Origin: Chitinophagaceae bacterium
GTDB lineage: Bacteria > Bacteroidota > Bacteroidia > Chitinophagales > Chitinophagaceae
Direction: 5' to 3'
DNA: 35,782 nucleotides
NCBI GenBank assembly: GCA_947458335.1
Contig: CANGYW010000006.1
Location: forward strand, 1 to 35,782
Below, one piece after another: positions 19,642-29,574 of this stretch; within the stretch, counting starts at the first letter, position 1; each line of letters opens with the position of its first letter. The translations under genes were made by a program, and so were the position numbers. The notes below the pieces were generated by a model. It was not told the DNA's origin, made no database searches, and saw nothing but the letters and a program-made list of their open reading frames with translations.

Positions 19642-20898
19642 ATGAAACTCTCCCAACTGGCTTCTACGTTGATCGGCTCCGAAATAGTAAAACTAGGAGG
19701 AGAGATCAAAGAAAAGATTCGCCAGGGAGCCCATATCTACAATTTTACCATTGGTGATTTTGACCCCGCGCTATTTCCCATTCCAAAAGAACTAGAAGAA
19801 GCCATCATTACAGCATACCGGCAAGGCCATACTAATTACCCGGCGGCAGAGGGTAACCTAGATTTGCGAGAAGCCCTTGCAGACTTTATTCTCGAAAAAG
19901 AAGGGCTTCGCTATTCTACCGACGAGATCTTGATTGCTTCGGGCGGACGACCCCTTATCTACACCGTCTTTCGTACCATTTGTGATAAGGGAGACAAAGT
20001 CGTCTATGCCGTACCCTCTTGGAACAATAACCATTACACGCATTTTACCGATAGTGAGCATGCCGTAATAGAAACCGGACCTGAAACACGCTTTATGCCC
20101 ACGGCAAAGCAACTGGCTCCCCATCTGAAAGGGGCTACCCTGCTCTCGCTTTGCTCGCCACAAAACCCTACCGGCACCACTTTTGACAAAGAAGAATTAA
20201 CCGCTATTTGCGATCTGGTACTCGAAGAGAATAATAGCAGAGGGCCCGATCAAAAAAAGTTATACGTGATGTTCGATCAGATGTACTGGCATCTCACCTA
20301 TGGAGATATTCAACATCATAACCCCGTATCGCTGCGACCAGCGATGAAAGACTATACTATTTTTATCGATGCCATCAGTAAGGCCTTTGCCGCCACTGGA
20401 GTACGCGTTGGTTGGGCATTGGGTCCTGCACTCGTAATTCAAAAGATGAAGCAGATCATGACCCATATCGGTGCTTGGGCTCCGATGGCCGAGCAAAAGG
20501 CATTAGCAGTTTATTTGCATAATAAGCCTGCCATCGAAAAATACCTGCATCACTATAAAAATGAGATCGAAGAAAGACTCAGTACTATATACAACGGGCT
20601 TATAGAATTAAAGCAGGCCGGATTACCCGTAGACGCTATCAAACCAGAAGCCGCTATTTACTTGACCGTAAAGATCGATGCCGTTGGCAAAACCACTCCC
20701 TCCGGCAAATTACTTTCATCACAGGCCGATGTTACGGCATTCTTGCTCGACGCGGCCGGTTTAGCACTGGTACCCTTTTATGCATTTGGCGCAGCTGCCT
20801 CTTCGCCTTGGTACAGAATGAGTATTGGAACTTGTAAAAAAGAGGAGATCGCCGCTATGCTGCAACAGCTTCGAAACGCTTTACAGCCTTTACACTAA
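19642..20898 (+). CDS. PLP-dependent aminotransferase class I/II
   Basis: HTNYPAAEGNLDLREALADF, SPQNPTGTTF, ISKAFAATGVRVGWA (PLP Lys), YRMSIGTCK. Confidence 0.9.
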   Translation: MKLSQLASTLIGSEIVKLGGEIKEKIRQGAHIYNFTIGDFDPALFPIPKELEEAIITAYRQGHTNYPAAEGNLDLREALADFILEKEGLRYSTDEILIASGGRPLIYTVFRTICDKGDKVVYAVPSWNNNHYTHFTDSEHAVIETGPETRFMPTAKQLAPHLKGATLLSLCSPQNPTGTTFDKEELTAICDLVLEENNSRGPDQKKLYVMFDQMYWHLTYGDIQHHNPVSLRPAMKDYTIFIDAISKAFAATGVRVGWALGPALVIQKMKQIMTHIGAWAPMAEQKALAVYLHNKPAIEKYLHHYKNEIEERLSTIYNGLIELKQAGLPVDAIKPEAAIYLTVKIDAVGKTTPSGKLLSSQADVTAFLLDAAGLALVPFYAFGAAASSPWYRMSIGTCKKEEIAAMLQQLRNALQPLH

Positions 20899-20906
20899 GA
20901 GCAGCC

Positions 20907-21152
20907 TTAATTTTTATTAATCACAAAGCGAAAAGACCGCATGGGGCGTTTGGATAACTCCTCTTTAATACGTGCCCGATTATGGGTAATACGATTACGA
21001 TCTACCAACTCGGTAGCCTGATAAAATCGTTCTTTCATTAATGGTGTAGCCAATAAACGAGCAAGAGCCAACCGCTCCTGCTCTATGGATAGGGCAGATA
21101 GGTAAGGAGAAGAGGAAGAACAGAGCAGTACAAAAAAATTATTAGCAGCCAT
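20907..21152 (-). CDS. Hypothetical small protein (81 aa) following a small lipoprotein ORF
   Basis: ATG at 21152: MAANNFFVLLCSSSSPYLSALSIEQERLALARLL...FRFVINKN. It lies 11 nt after the stop of the upstream lipoprotein ORF and fills an otherwise empty intergenic region. Confidence 0.5.
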   Translation of the reverse strand: MAANNFFVLLCSSSSPYLSALSIEQERLALARLLATPLMKERFYQATELVDRNRITHNRARIKEELSKRPMRSFRFVINKN

Positions 21153-21163
21153 ACCTAGATTTA

Positions 21164-21289
21164 TCAGCGAACACGTTGTCCGGGGCAACCACAATTGCGA
21201 GAGGCCTTGCTGCTGTAGAAATTACGGCTGCAAGCACTGAGCAGCAACAGCAAAACGGCCAATACAAAGAGGGTGCGGACTAGTTTCAT
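21164..21289 (-). CDS. Small predicted Cys-rich lipoprotein (41 aa)
   Basis: Manual translation: MKLVRTLFVLAVLLLLLSACSRNFYSSKASRNCGCPGQRVR*. Clean signal peptide with LSAC lipobox; too short for the ORF track. Confidence 0.65.
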   Translation of the reverse strand: MKLVRTLFVLAVLLLLLSACSRNFYSSKASRNCGCPGQRVR

Positions 21290-21374
21290 GACCTAAAAAT
21301 CATGAATTAAAACTACTTTACAAACGTTTTTGTTGCCCAAAGGTTCCGATTTTAGCTTTTTTATTTGACCCAAC

Positions 21375-22553
21375 ATGCTGCCTAGCCCTACTCGTCCGCT
21401 CGTTGTATTGGTAGCCCCCTTAAACTGGGGGCTGGGGCATGCCACTCGCTGCATTCCCCTTATCCGGACGCTGCAACAACTCGGGTGCGAGGTAATCACG
21501 GCATCGGATGGTGTCAGCAGAACCCTGCTTGTAGAAGAGTTTCCCTTGCTTACCCATCTTTCTTCTCCACACACTGCTGTGCGATACAGTCGGTTTAAAT
21601 GGCTTTTTGGATGGGCTATGTTGCGACTGGTTCCTCGGCTTTGGATACAGCTAAAAAGAGAACAACGTTGGATTAAGAAAACGGTACGCAAGTATCATAT
21701 CAATGCCATTATCTCCGATAATCGTTACGGACTGTCTCACCCCAAGGTGCCGGGCGTCATCATCACGCATCAATTAGACATTCGCACCGGGTTTGGTCGA
21801 CAGGCAGACCTTCTAGCGCAGCAATTACTCTACCGCTACATTAACCGATTCCAGGCCGTTTGGGTCCCTGACGTTCCCCAAGAGCCTTCGTTAGCCGGAG
21901 CCCTTTCTCATCCGCTAAAAGCACCAGCGAGCCCCCTTTACTACATAGGAATGTTGAACAGGTTGGCCTCTACACCACTGCAAGCAGCTCGTAGCGATGG
22001 TCCTATACTCGTGCTACTTTCGGGTCCCGAGCCACAGCGAACGATACTCGAAAAAATAATTCTCGAACAGGTCGCCTCTTTTAGCGAACAACTTATACTT
22101 GTTAGAGGATTACCTTCTGCTAGCAGCAACGACGTTGCTAACGAGGGTCCGCAACATACGCCCGCTGCCTCATTGGCCCTTTTATATGGGGTATCGCGCG
22201 TAACGCTGTTCGATCACCTGAGTGCAGCCGATCTGCAAAACTTGCTACCCTCCGTAAGCTATATTATTTGTCGAAGTGGCTACACCACACTCATGGAGAT
22301 GATCCCCCTTCAAAAAAAACTAGTGCTTATTCCCACCCCCGGCCAACCCGAGCAGATCTATCTGGCAGCACATGCCGATCGTCAACAGTATGCGCCGCAA
22401 TTTTCGCAACATAAATTCTCGATCGCTCAGGCATTGCAGGTGGCCCGCCAATACCCTTATCGTTTTCCTACACATTTTAGCGAAACACCCCTGCAAAGCA
22501 CCGTATTGCAGTGGATCGATGCCCTAAAAGTCAGTCGCCATAATTCTGCATAA
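21375..22553 (+). CDS. Glycosyltransferase (MurG/GT28-like)
   Basis: APLNWGLGHATRCIPLIRTLQQLGCEVITASDG N-terminus; C-terminal ICRSGYTTLMEMIPLQKKLVLIPTPGQPEQIYLA. Confidence 0.85.
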   Translation: MLPSPTRPLVVLVAPLNWGLGHATRCIPLIRTLQQLGCEVITASDGVSRTLLVEEFPLLTHLSSPHTAVRYSRFKWLFGWAMLRLVPRLWIQLKREQRWIKKTVRKYHINAIISDNRYGLSHPKVPGVIITHQLDIRTGFGRQADLLAQQLLYRYINRFQAVWVPDVPQEPSLAGALSHPLKAPASPLYYIGMLNRLASTPLQAARSDGPILVLLSGPEPQRTILEKIILEQVASFSEQLILVRGLPSASSNDVANEGPQHTPAASLALLYGVSRVTLFDHLSAADLQNLLPSVSYIICRSGYTTLMEMIPLQKKLVLIPTPGQPEQIYLAAHADRQQYAPQFSQHKFSIAQALQVARQYPYRFPTHFSETPLQSTVLQWIDALKVSRHNSA

Positions 22554-22585
22554 GATTTGCGTTCTTTGCCCTGCAACTTTTTACT

Positions 22586-23461
22586 TTGCGCGCCACCACT
22601 AAAGCACATATTGCCGTTTTACTTACCAATTTTTTCTTTGCTACCAACCTAAGTTTGGTCAAGCATATCTCGCCCGCTATGATTGGCCCATATGGAGTTA
22701 ATCTGCTTAGAGTAGGCATTACCCTGATTTTATTTTGGCTACTGTGGGTTTTTTCAAAACAAGAAGCGGGCATCGATAAAAAAGATATTCCTCGCTTTGT
22801 AGGTTGTGCACTCACCGGTGTAGTCATTAACCAAATGCTTTTTATAAAAGGATTGACCCTTACCTCTACCATTCATGCCGCCTTGCTTATGTTGACCACC
22901 CCGCTACTGATTAGTGTGCTGGCACTATGGTGGTTGCGCGAAAAATTTACCTATACCAAATTACTGGGGCTGCTCTTGGGTATCAGCGGAGCCTTGCTGC
23001 TGATCTTATCGAGAGATGCCAGTGGTGTTGCGAGTGTACGTGGCGACTTACTTATTTTGATCAATGCCATTTCGTATGCCATTTATTTTATTATGGTAAA
23101 ACCCCTAACCAGTCGCTATACACCGCTGCATGTAATTAGATGGGTCTTTACATTCGGCTTTATACTGATCGTTCCATTTAGTTGGCAAGATGCTCAACAA
23201 GCGGCTTGGCAAAGTGCTACCCTCTCACAATGGGGCGCGCTAGCCTCGGTAGTTATTTGCGGTACATTTTTAACCTACTCATTCAATAGCTACTCATTAA
23301 AACATCTGGGAGCCGCCACTACCGGCAGTTATATTTATACGCAACCCATCTTTGCCGCCATTATTGCAGCCCTTTTCTTACAAGAAGGATTTAGCCTCGA
23401 AAAAGCGCTGGCCGGCGCCCTCATCTTTGGGGGTGTTTATTTGGGAAGTCGAGGTCGATAA
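22586..23461 (+). CDS. EamA/DMT family transporter
   Basis: Ten-TM pattern, two EamA repeats (LLTNFFFATNLSLVK; TYSFNSYSLKHLGAATTGSYIYTQPIFAAIIAALFLQE). TTG is the only plausible start. Confidence 0.88.
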   Translation: MRATTKAHIAVLLTNFFFATNLSLVKHISPAMIGPYGVNLLRVGITLILFWLLWVFSKQEAGIDKKDIPRFVGCALTGVVINQMLFIKGLTLTSTIHAALLMLTTPLLISVLALWWLREKFTYTKLLGLLLGISGALLLILSRDASGVASVRGDLLILINAISYAIYFIMVKPLTSRYTPLHVIRWVFTFGFILIVPFSWQDAQQAAWQSATLSQWGALASVVICGTFLTYSFNSYSLKHLGAATTGSYIYTQPIFAAIIAALFLQEGFSLEKALAGALIFGGVYLGSRGR

Positions 23462-23485
23462 GAAAAGTTCTTTGTACAGGCTCTC

Positions 23486-25333
23486 TTAATAGCCCCGTAC
23501 ATTTTTGCCTTCCATGTAATTCATAAAGGCCTTGTTGACCACCTTATTGCCACCCGGGGTCGGGTAATCTCCTGTAAAATACCAGTCGCCCAAATTAGAG
23601 GGACACGAAAGATGCAAATCTTCGATGGTCTGAAAGATCACCTGTACCGGTATACTAAAAGAAGGGGGTGTAATAAGCTGTGCGATCTTGTCGGCTATTT
23701 CGAGCGCCGTAAACTGCTGGTATAAACTTTTGACTACATTTTCTTGATGGAGCTGCCCCGTGGCCTCCAGCGATCGACAACGCTCTAGCATTTGTCCTAA
23801 AAAGGATTCTTTTTGTCTTTCTTTCAATAAGGCCACCGCAGCATTAAAAGCAATAAAGTCGCCCATCTTACTCATATCGATCCCATAACAATCGGGATAA
23901 CGTATCTGCGGCGAAGAAGAAACAACAATAATCTTTTTAGGAGATAAACGACCGAGCATAGTAATAATGCTCTCCTTTAAGGTTGTGCCCCGCACAATAG
24001 AATCGTCGATCACAACTAGCGTGTCTTCATTAGCCCTTACCGTGCCGTAGGTAATATCGTAGACGTGCTGCACCATTTCATTGCGACTTACATCTTCTGT
24101 AATAAAGGTGCGCATCTTGACATCCTTTATAGCAATCTTCTCAATGCGAATACGACGATTGATCATCTCGCTTAGCTTCTCTTCATCAAAATCCTTATTC
24201 CAGCTAAGAATGCGCTCTACCTTAATACGATTTAAATAATCTTCCATTCCTTTGAGCATTCCATAAAAAGCCGTTTCGGCCGTATTGGGGATAAAGGAGA
24301 AGATCGTATTTCTCAGATCGTGGTCAATAGCTTTGAGCACCGGCTCACTCAGCTGATAACCTAACTTATTACGTTCGCGGTAGATCTTTTCATCACTCCC
24401 TCGCGAAAAATATATGCGTTCAAAACTACAGGCCTTACGCTCTTTGGCAGGTACCAGTTGTTCAAGTTCTATGCTACCGTCTTCATGCACGATCAATCCC
24501 TGGCCGGGCATTAATTCCTTTACTTCGTTTTCGGGAACATTAAAAGCAGTGCGAATGGCGGCACGCTCCGAAGCGGCCACTACCACTTCGTCATTAACAT
24601 AATAGTAGGCCGGACGAATACCATGCGGATCTCTAAAGACAAATCCTATTCCATTACCCGTAACGCCCCCCACATGAAAGCCCCCGTCGAGCAGCGGAAT
24701 TGTTTTGCGGAGTACGTTGGCTATATTTAATTTTTCGGGGCTGCTCTCATCTTCTTTTCTCAGCAGCGAAGACATGAGTTCAATAAGGGCCGCCAGATCG
24801 CTGAAGCGAACCTCTTCGTCTGGATTTTTGCCAATGTGAGCATAGAGCTCATCGGCATTCACAATATTAAAGTTTCCAGCTAACGCTATGTTGCGGGCCG
24901 GAATCACATCTCGATTAATAAAAGGATGACAATACTCTACTTTATTCTTGCCCTGTGTTCCATAGCGAAGATGGCCCAGCAAGATCTCGCCCACAAAATT
25001 AAGATTGCCCTTCATAAGCCCAGGATGTTTTCGTACATCTGGATTATACTTTTCGAACTCCTTAATTTCTTGACCGATACGTTGAAAAATATCGGCGATC
25101 GCCTGTTGCGCATTACTGCGCATCCGGTTCATGAAAGGATAACCCGGCTCTGTATGTAGTTTAACAGCTACCACACCCGCACCATCTTGGCCACGGTTGT
25201 GCTGCTTCTCCATTAAAAGATAGAGTTTGTTGAGCCCCCATAGCACGGTGCCATACTGTTGCTGATAATAAGAAAATGGCTTGCGCAAGCGGACAAAAGC
25301 TAATCCGCATTCATGTTTAATAGGGTCGCTCAT
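23486..25333 (-). CDS. Amidophosphoribosyltransferase-like protein (long Bacteroidota PurF paralogue)
   Basis: HECGLAFVRL (N-terminal nucleophile Cys after a short propeptide), QHNRGQDGAGVV, HLRYGTQG, PRPP loop LVVIDDSIVRGTTLKES; 615 aa, longer than classical PurF. Confidence 0.88.
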   Translation of the reverse strand: MSDPIKHECGLAFVRLRKPFSYYQQQYGTVLWGLNKLYLLMEKQHNRGQDGAGVVAVKLHTEPGYPFMNRMRSNAQQAIADIFQRIGQEIKEFEKYNPDVRKHPGLMKGNLNFVGEILLGHLRYGTQGKNKVEYCHPFINRDVIPARNIALAGNFNIVNADELYAHIGKNPDEEVRFSDLAALIELMSSLLRKEDESSPEKLNIANVLRKTIPLLDGGFHVGGVTGNGIGFVFRDPHGIRPAYYYVNDEVVVAASERAAIRTAFNVPENEVKELMPGQGLIVHEDGSIELEQLVPAKERKACSFERIYFSRGSDEKIYRERNKLGYQLSEPVLKAIDHDLRNTIFSFIPNTAETAFYGMLKGMEDYLNRIKVERILSWNKDFDEEKLSEMINRRIRIEKIAIKDVKMRTFITEDVSRNEMVQHVYDITYGTVRANEDTLVVIDDSIVRGTTLKESIITMLGRLSPKKIIVVSSSPQIRYPDCYGIDMSKMGDFIAFNAAVALLKERQKESFLGQMLERCRSLEATGQLHQENVVKSLYQQFTALEIADKIAQLITPPSFSIPVQVIFQTIEDLHLSCPSNLGDWYFTGDYPTPGGNKVVNKAFMNYMEGKNVRGY

Positions 25334-25339
25334 AAGCTA

Positions 25340-26701
25340 TCAGTTGACCGACATATACTTTTTTAGCAGAGGGCACTCCTCGCCCGTAGCCGGATCGATC
25401 ATTACATAATAGGTGGCCAGACGAGACTGGATCCACTTTTCCATCACCTTGGCTTTTTTCTCTTCTAACGCGTACTGAGAAATCTTGCTATAATCATCCT
25501 TTAGATTCATTCGATGGGGCGTAGATCTCGACTTAAGGTGAACGATACGTACTCCCTTTTTGCCTTGTTCATTTTCAAAAGCAGTAGGCATCGAATAATC
25601 GCCGGGTTGCATTTTAGCCAGCATATTAACCATATCACGATCGAGTTGATCGATAGTTACAAACGTAGAACCATCGCGGCCGGTAATATAGGGGCCGGTG
25701 TATTTGGCATTTTCGTCGTCGCTGTATTTAGTGGCGGCCTCGTTAAATGTAAGAGTTGCTGCCATTACTTTAGAACGGACCGAATCGAGTTTGCGCTTGG
25801 CCTGGTCAATCTCATCTTGTGTTACCGGCGGAATGCGTAAGATATGACGCACTATGGCATCGTCTCCGTTACGCTGTACCATCTGTATAATATGGAATCC
25901 AAATTTCGATTTAACAGGAGGCGAGATCTCGCCTTCTTTTAAGCGGAATGCCGTAGATAAAAAGACAGGATCCCACGATTTCTCAGCACGGTTTAGTTGA
26001 TACTGACCGCCTCGGTCCTTACTACCCGGATCTTCCGAATAACGCTTGGCCAATTGCTCGAAGGTAGCCAGCTTTAGTTCGATCTGACGGCGATAATTGT
26101 TCATCTCTCCAACAATGTATTGCTCTAGATCGCGAGAGGCCTTTGGATATAAGATAATCTGTCCGATCTCTAATTCCGACTCGTAAAAAGGTAAACTATC
26201 CTTGGGGATCTTATCGTACCAAGCCTTAACCTCTACAGGGGTAATGCGCACATTCTCTACGATCTTACGTTGCATGGCACCCGCCAGTTTTTGTTCGCGT
26301 ACCGACTCACGGGCATCATCTTTGATCTGGTAGATGGTCTTACCGGCAATTTCTTCGACCGCCTCTTGACTACCGAATTGATTAATGTAAGTACGAATAC
26401 GATTATCGAGATCGGCCTCGACCTCATCCTCGGTAACAGGTAAGGAGTCCTTTTGAGCCTGCAGCATCATCATCTTAGAGACCACGGCTTGTTCCATGAT
26501 CAGACACTCGGCATTGTCAGGAACTGTTTCGCCTCTGCGGGCAATATCGGCCACCGAGTTCTTGATATCGGAGAGAAGGATAATACGATCTCCTACCACC
26601 CCAGCAATCTTATCGGCTACCACTTTTTTAGGTTGCGCCTGTGCGGCTAAGGAGAGCAACACACTGCAAAAAAAACTAATTGCGATTTGACACCTATACA
26701 T
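25340..26701 (-). CDS. Periplasmic peptidylprolyl isomerase, SurA-like with two PpiC/rotamase domains
   Basis: Signal peptide; IAGVVGDRIILLSDI SurA-N motif; AKRYSEDPGSKDRGGQ...FGFHIIQMVQ parvulin; second degenerate repeat AATKYSDDENAKYTGPY. Confidence 0.9.
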   Translation of the reverse strand: MYRCQIAISFFCSVLLSLAAQAQPKKVVADKIAGVVGDRIILLSDIKNSVADIARRGETVPDNAECLIMEQAVVSKMMMLQAQKDSLPVTEDEVEADLDNRIRTYINQFGSQEAVEEIAGKTIYQIKDDARESVREQKLAGAMQRKIVENVRITPVEVKAWYDKIPKDSLPFYESELEIGQIILYPKASRDLEQYIVGEMNNYRRQIELKLATFEQLAKRYSEDPGSKDRGGQYQLNRAEKSWDPVFLSTAFRLKEGEISPPVKSKFGFHIIQMVQRNGDDAIVRHILRIPPVTQDEIDQAKRKLDSVRSKVMAATLTFNEAATKYSDDENAKYTGPYITGRDGSTFVTIDQLDRDMVNMLAKMQPGDYSMPTAFENEQGKKGVRIVHLKSRSTPHRMNLKDDYSKISQYALEEKKAKVMEKWIQSRLATYYVMIDPATGEECPLLKKYMSVN

Positions 26702-26706
26702 AATCT

Positions 26707-26714
26707 CAAATGTA
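26707..26714 (-). promoter_or_regulatory. Putative -7 box 5 nt upstream of the surA-like ATG
   Basis: Minus strand TACATTTG-AGATT-ATG. Confidence 0.5.
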
Positions 26715-26763
26715 AGTGACCTCCTTATTTGTAGCAGAAGGCCACCGGGGGTTTAACAAAAGC

Positions 26764-29529
26764 TTAGAGCGTTCGTTTTACTTCTTCTATTTCGTAGGCC
26801 TCTACCACATCGCCTACTTTAATGTCGCTAAAGTTCTTGATGGTAAGACCGCACTCCATTCCGTTGAGTACCTCTTTGGCATCATCCTTAAAGCGCTTGA
26901 GCGATCCCAATTCTGCGACCACTCCTTCGGCCGTGGGATAGACCACGATACCATCGCGGATCAGGCGAATCTTTGAATCACGCTTGATCTTTCCGTCGCG
27001 TACAAAGCAACCTGCCACTGTAGCCTTATCGAACTTGAACACCTCTCTGATCTCCACATTGGCCACGATCTTCTCTTGTGTCTTGGGTTCGAGCATTCCC
27101 TCCATGGCATTCTTGACTTCTTCGATCGCATTGTAAATGATCGAATACATCTTGATCTCGATACCAGCGTTTTCGGCCAGCTTCGATGCTTGCAGTGAGG
27201 GGCGTACATTAAACGCGATCACAATTGCATCAGAGGCTTCTGCCAGCACAATATCACTCTCGTTAATCTGTCCTACTCCTTTATGAATTACATTGACCAG
27301 GATCTCTTCGGTAGAAAGTTTTTGCAATGAGTCACTCAAGGCCTCGACCGATCCATCCACGTCACCTTTAATTATAACGTTAAGCTCCTTAAAGCTGCCG
27401 AGTGCCAGACGACGACCAATCTCGTCGAGGGTGATATGCTTTTTGGTACGTATACCTTGTTCGCGCAAGATCTGGGCACGACGATTTGCAACCTCTTTGG
27501 CTTCTGATTCGTCTTCGTATACCTTGAATTTTTCTCCGGCCTGGGGAGCACCATTCAATCCTAAGATAACAGCCGGTGCAGAAGGACCCGCTTTGGTCTC
27601 TTTTTTATTGCGCTCATTGAACATGGCCTTTACACGACCATAGAACTGACCACTGACTACCAGATCTCCGGGTTCGAGCGTACCGTTCTCTACCAGTAAG
27701 GTAGCCACAAAGCCACGTCCCTTATCGAGTGAGGCTTCGATAATGGTACCCGATGCTTCGCGATCGGGATTGGCCTTAAGATCGAGCATCTCGGCCTCGA
27801 GCAATATCTTCTCTAACAGCTTATCGACATTCAATCCTTTTTTAGCCGATAACTCTTGGCTTTGGAATTTACCACCCCATTCTTCGACAAGCAGATTCAT
27901 TTGCGAAAGCTGCTCGTAGATCTTTTGGCTATTGGCACCGTCTTTGTCGATCTTGTTAATGGCAAATATCATGGGTACACCGGCCGCCTGTGCGTGGCTG
28001 ATTGCCTCACGCGTCTGTGGCATCACCGCATCGTCCGCTGCAATAACAATCACCGCAATATCAGTCACCTTGGCTCCACGAGCACGCATAGCCGTAAAGG
28101 CCTCGTGACCGGGCGTATCCAAAAACGTGATCTCTCTTCCATTGGGGATCGCCACGCGATACGCACCAATGTGCTGGGTAATACCTCCGGCCTCACCTGC
28201 TACTACATTGGCACTGCGAATGTGGTCTAGTAGCGAGGTCTTACCATGGTCTACGTGACCCATGATGGTAACGATCGGAGAGCGAGGTTGCAGATCTTCA
28301 TCGTCATCTTCGTCATCGCCATCCGTTTCCATCTCCATCTGCTTCTCCATATCAATAAACTCTACAATAAATCCAAATTCACTGGCTACCAGCTCGATTA
28401 CTTCGGCATCTAATCGCTGATTGATCGACACCATGATGCCCAGACTCATACACTTGCTAATCACATCAGCAAAGCTTACATCCATAAGACTGGCTAATTC
28501 GCTAACACTGATAAACTCAGTTAGCTGCAGCTTGTTGTCATCGACCGCTTCGCCCATGGCCTCGGCCATTTCTTGACGTTTCTCACGACGCAGTTTAGCT
28601 TTAACGCCTTTTCCTTTTCCGGTTCCACCACCACTTAACTTGGCTTGCGTTTCTTGAATCTTGCGCTGAATTTCTTTTTCATCGATCAGTTTATCCTCGC
28701 GCTTGGCACCACGAGGTTGCGGCCTAGCACCGCCTCTTCCACGATTAAACCCACCACCGGTTCTGCCATCTTGATCTTTATTGATAAAGATCTCGCGGTG
28801 AGTAGTATCTTTTTTGGCGATCGGAATCCGTTTACGCGGTTTCTTTTCGTCTCGTACCGGACGAGTCTCGCTGTCGGTAGGCAGATCAATCTTACCCAAG
28901 ATCTTGGGACCCGATAATTTTTCGACCTCAATATTTTCAATAACAGGAGGAGCTTCTTCTGCAGGCGCTGCTTCGGCTGCGGGAGCCGGCACTTCCTGTG
29001 GAGTTGCTTTTTCTTTTTTTGACTTAGCAGGCTTTACTTCTTCGGCCGCTTCTTCTTTTTTAGCCTTTGCACCTCTCTTTGGACGGGTTGATGAATCGAT
29101 GGCATCCAAATCGATCTTTGTTACCACCTTTGGCCCTTCAAGTTCGGGCGCCTCTGCTTTTACCACAGCTTCGGGAGCTGCGGGTGTTGTCTGTGCAGGG
29201 GTCTCTGCAGGTTCTTCTTTCTTCTTTGATGCTTTACCAGCAGAAGGTTTATCGGCCGCTTTAAAGGTAATCTCTTCGTCCTCTTTCTTTTTGCGAGCCT
29301 CGCCCTGAGCAGACTTAGGAAGTTCGAGCTGGTCACTCTTCATCTTGGCGACCTTATCGCTCTGAAACTCCTGCTGCAGTGAGCGGTACATGTCTTCCGT
29401 TAATTTAGACGTCGGCTTTAGTTCGTCTTTGGGGAAGCCCTTTGCAACTAAAAAGGCAATAAGGGTATCCTGACCAATGTTGAACTCTTTGGCCGCTGCC
29501 AGTAATCGGGGAAGTTTTAATTCTGCCAT
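26764..29529 (-). CDS. infB: Translation initiation factor IF-2
   Basis: [40 protein letters not shown]; long A/E/K/P-rich N-terminal linker. Confidence 0.98.
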   Translation of the reverse strand: MAELKLPRLLAAAKEFNIGQDTLIAFLVAKGFPKDELKPTSKLTEDMYRSLQQEFQSDKVAKMKSDQLELPKSAQGEARKKKEDEEITFKAADKPSAGKASKKKEEPAETPAQTTPAAPEAVVKAEAPELEGPKVVTKIDLDAIDSSTRPKRGAKAKKEEAAEEVKPAKSKKEKATPQEVPAPAAEAAPAEEAPPVIENIEVEKLSGPKILGKIDLPTDSETRPVRDEKKPRKRIPIAKKDTTHREIFINKDQDGRTGGGFNRGRGGARPQPRGAKREDKLIDEKEIQRKIQETQAKLSGGGTGKGKGVKAKLRREKRQEMAEAMGEAVDDNKLQLTEFISVSELASLMDVSFADVISKCMSLGIMVSINQRLDAEVIELVASEFGFIVEFIDMEKQMEMETDGDDEDDDEDLQPRSPIVTIMGHVDHGKTSLLDHIRSANVVAGEAGGITQHIGAYRVAIPNGREITFLDTPGHEAFTAMRARGAKVTDIAVIVIAADDAVMPQTREAISHAQAAGVPMIFAINKIDKDGANSQKIYEQLSQMNLLVEEWGGKFQSQELSAKKGLNVDKLLEKILLEAEMLDLKANPDREASGTIIEASLDKGRGFVATLLVENGTLEPGDLVVSGQFYGRVKAMFNERNKKETKAGPSAPAVILGLNGAPQAGEKFKVYEDESEAKEVANRRAQILREQGIRTKKHITLDEIGRRLALGSFKELNVIIKGDVDGSVEALSDSLQKLSTEEILVNVIHKGVGQINESDIVLAEASDAIVIAFNVRPSLQASKLAENAGIEIKMYSIIYNAIEEVKNAMEGMLEPKTQEKIVANVEIREVFKFDKATVAGCFVRDGKIKRDSKIRLIRDGIVVYPTAEGVVAELGSLKRFKDDAKEVLNGMECGLTIKNFSDIKVGDVVEAYEIEEVKRTL

Positions 29530-29574
29530 TCCAATCGGTTGTTTCGTTTGTGTGACCCCTTTTTTGGAGATCGT

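Noticed and set aside
21293-21691. 132-aa minus-strand ORF at the glycosyltransferase 5' end
   Set aside because: Antisense to the glycosyltransferase; no motif.
28814-29308. 164-aa ORF on + strand opposite infB
   Set aside because: Low-complexity S/A/G/F-rich shadow of the K/E/A/P-rich IF-2 linker; no recognisable family.
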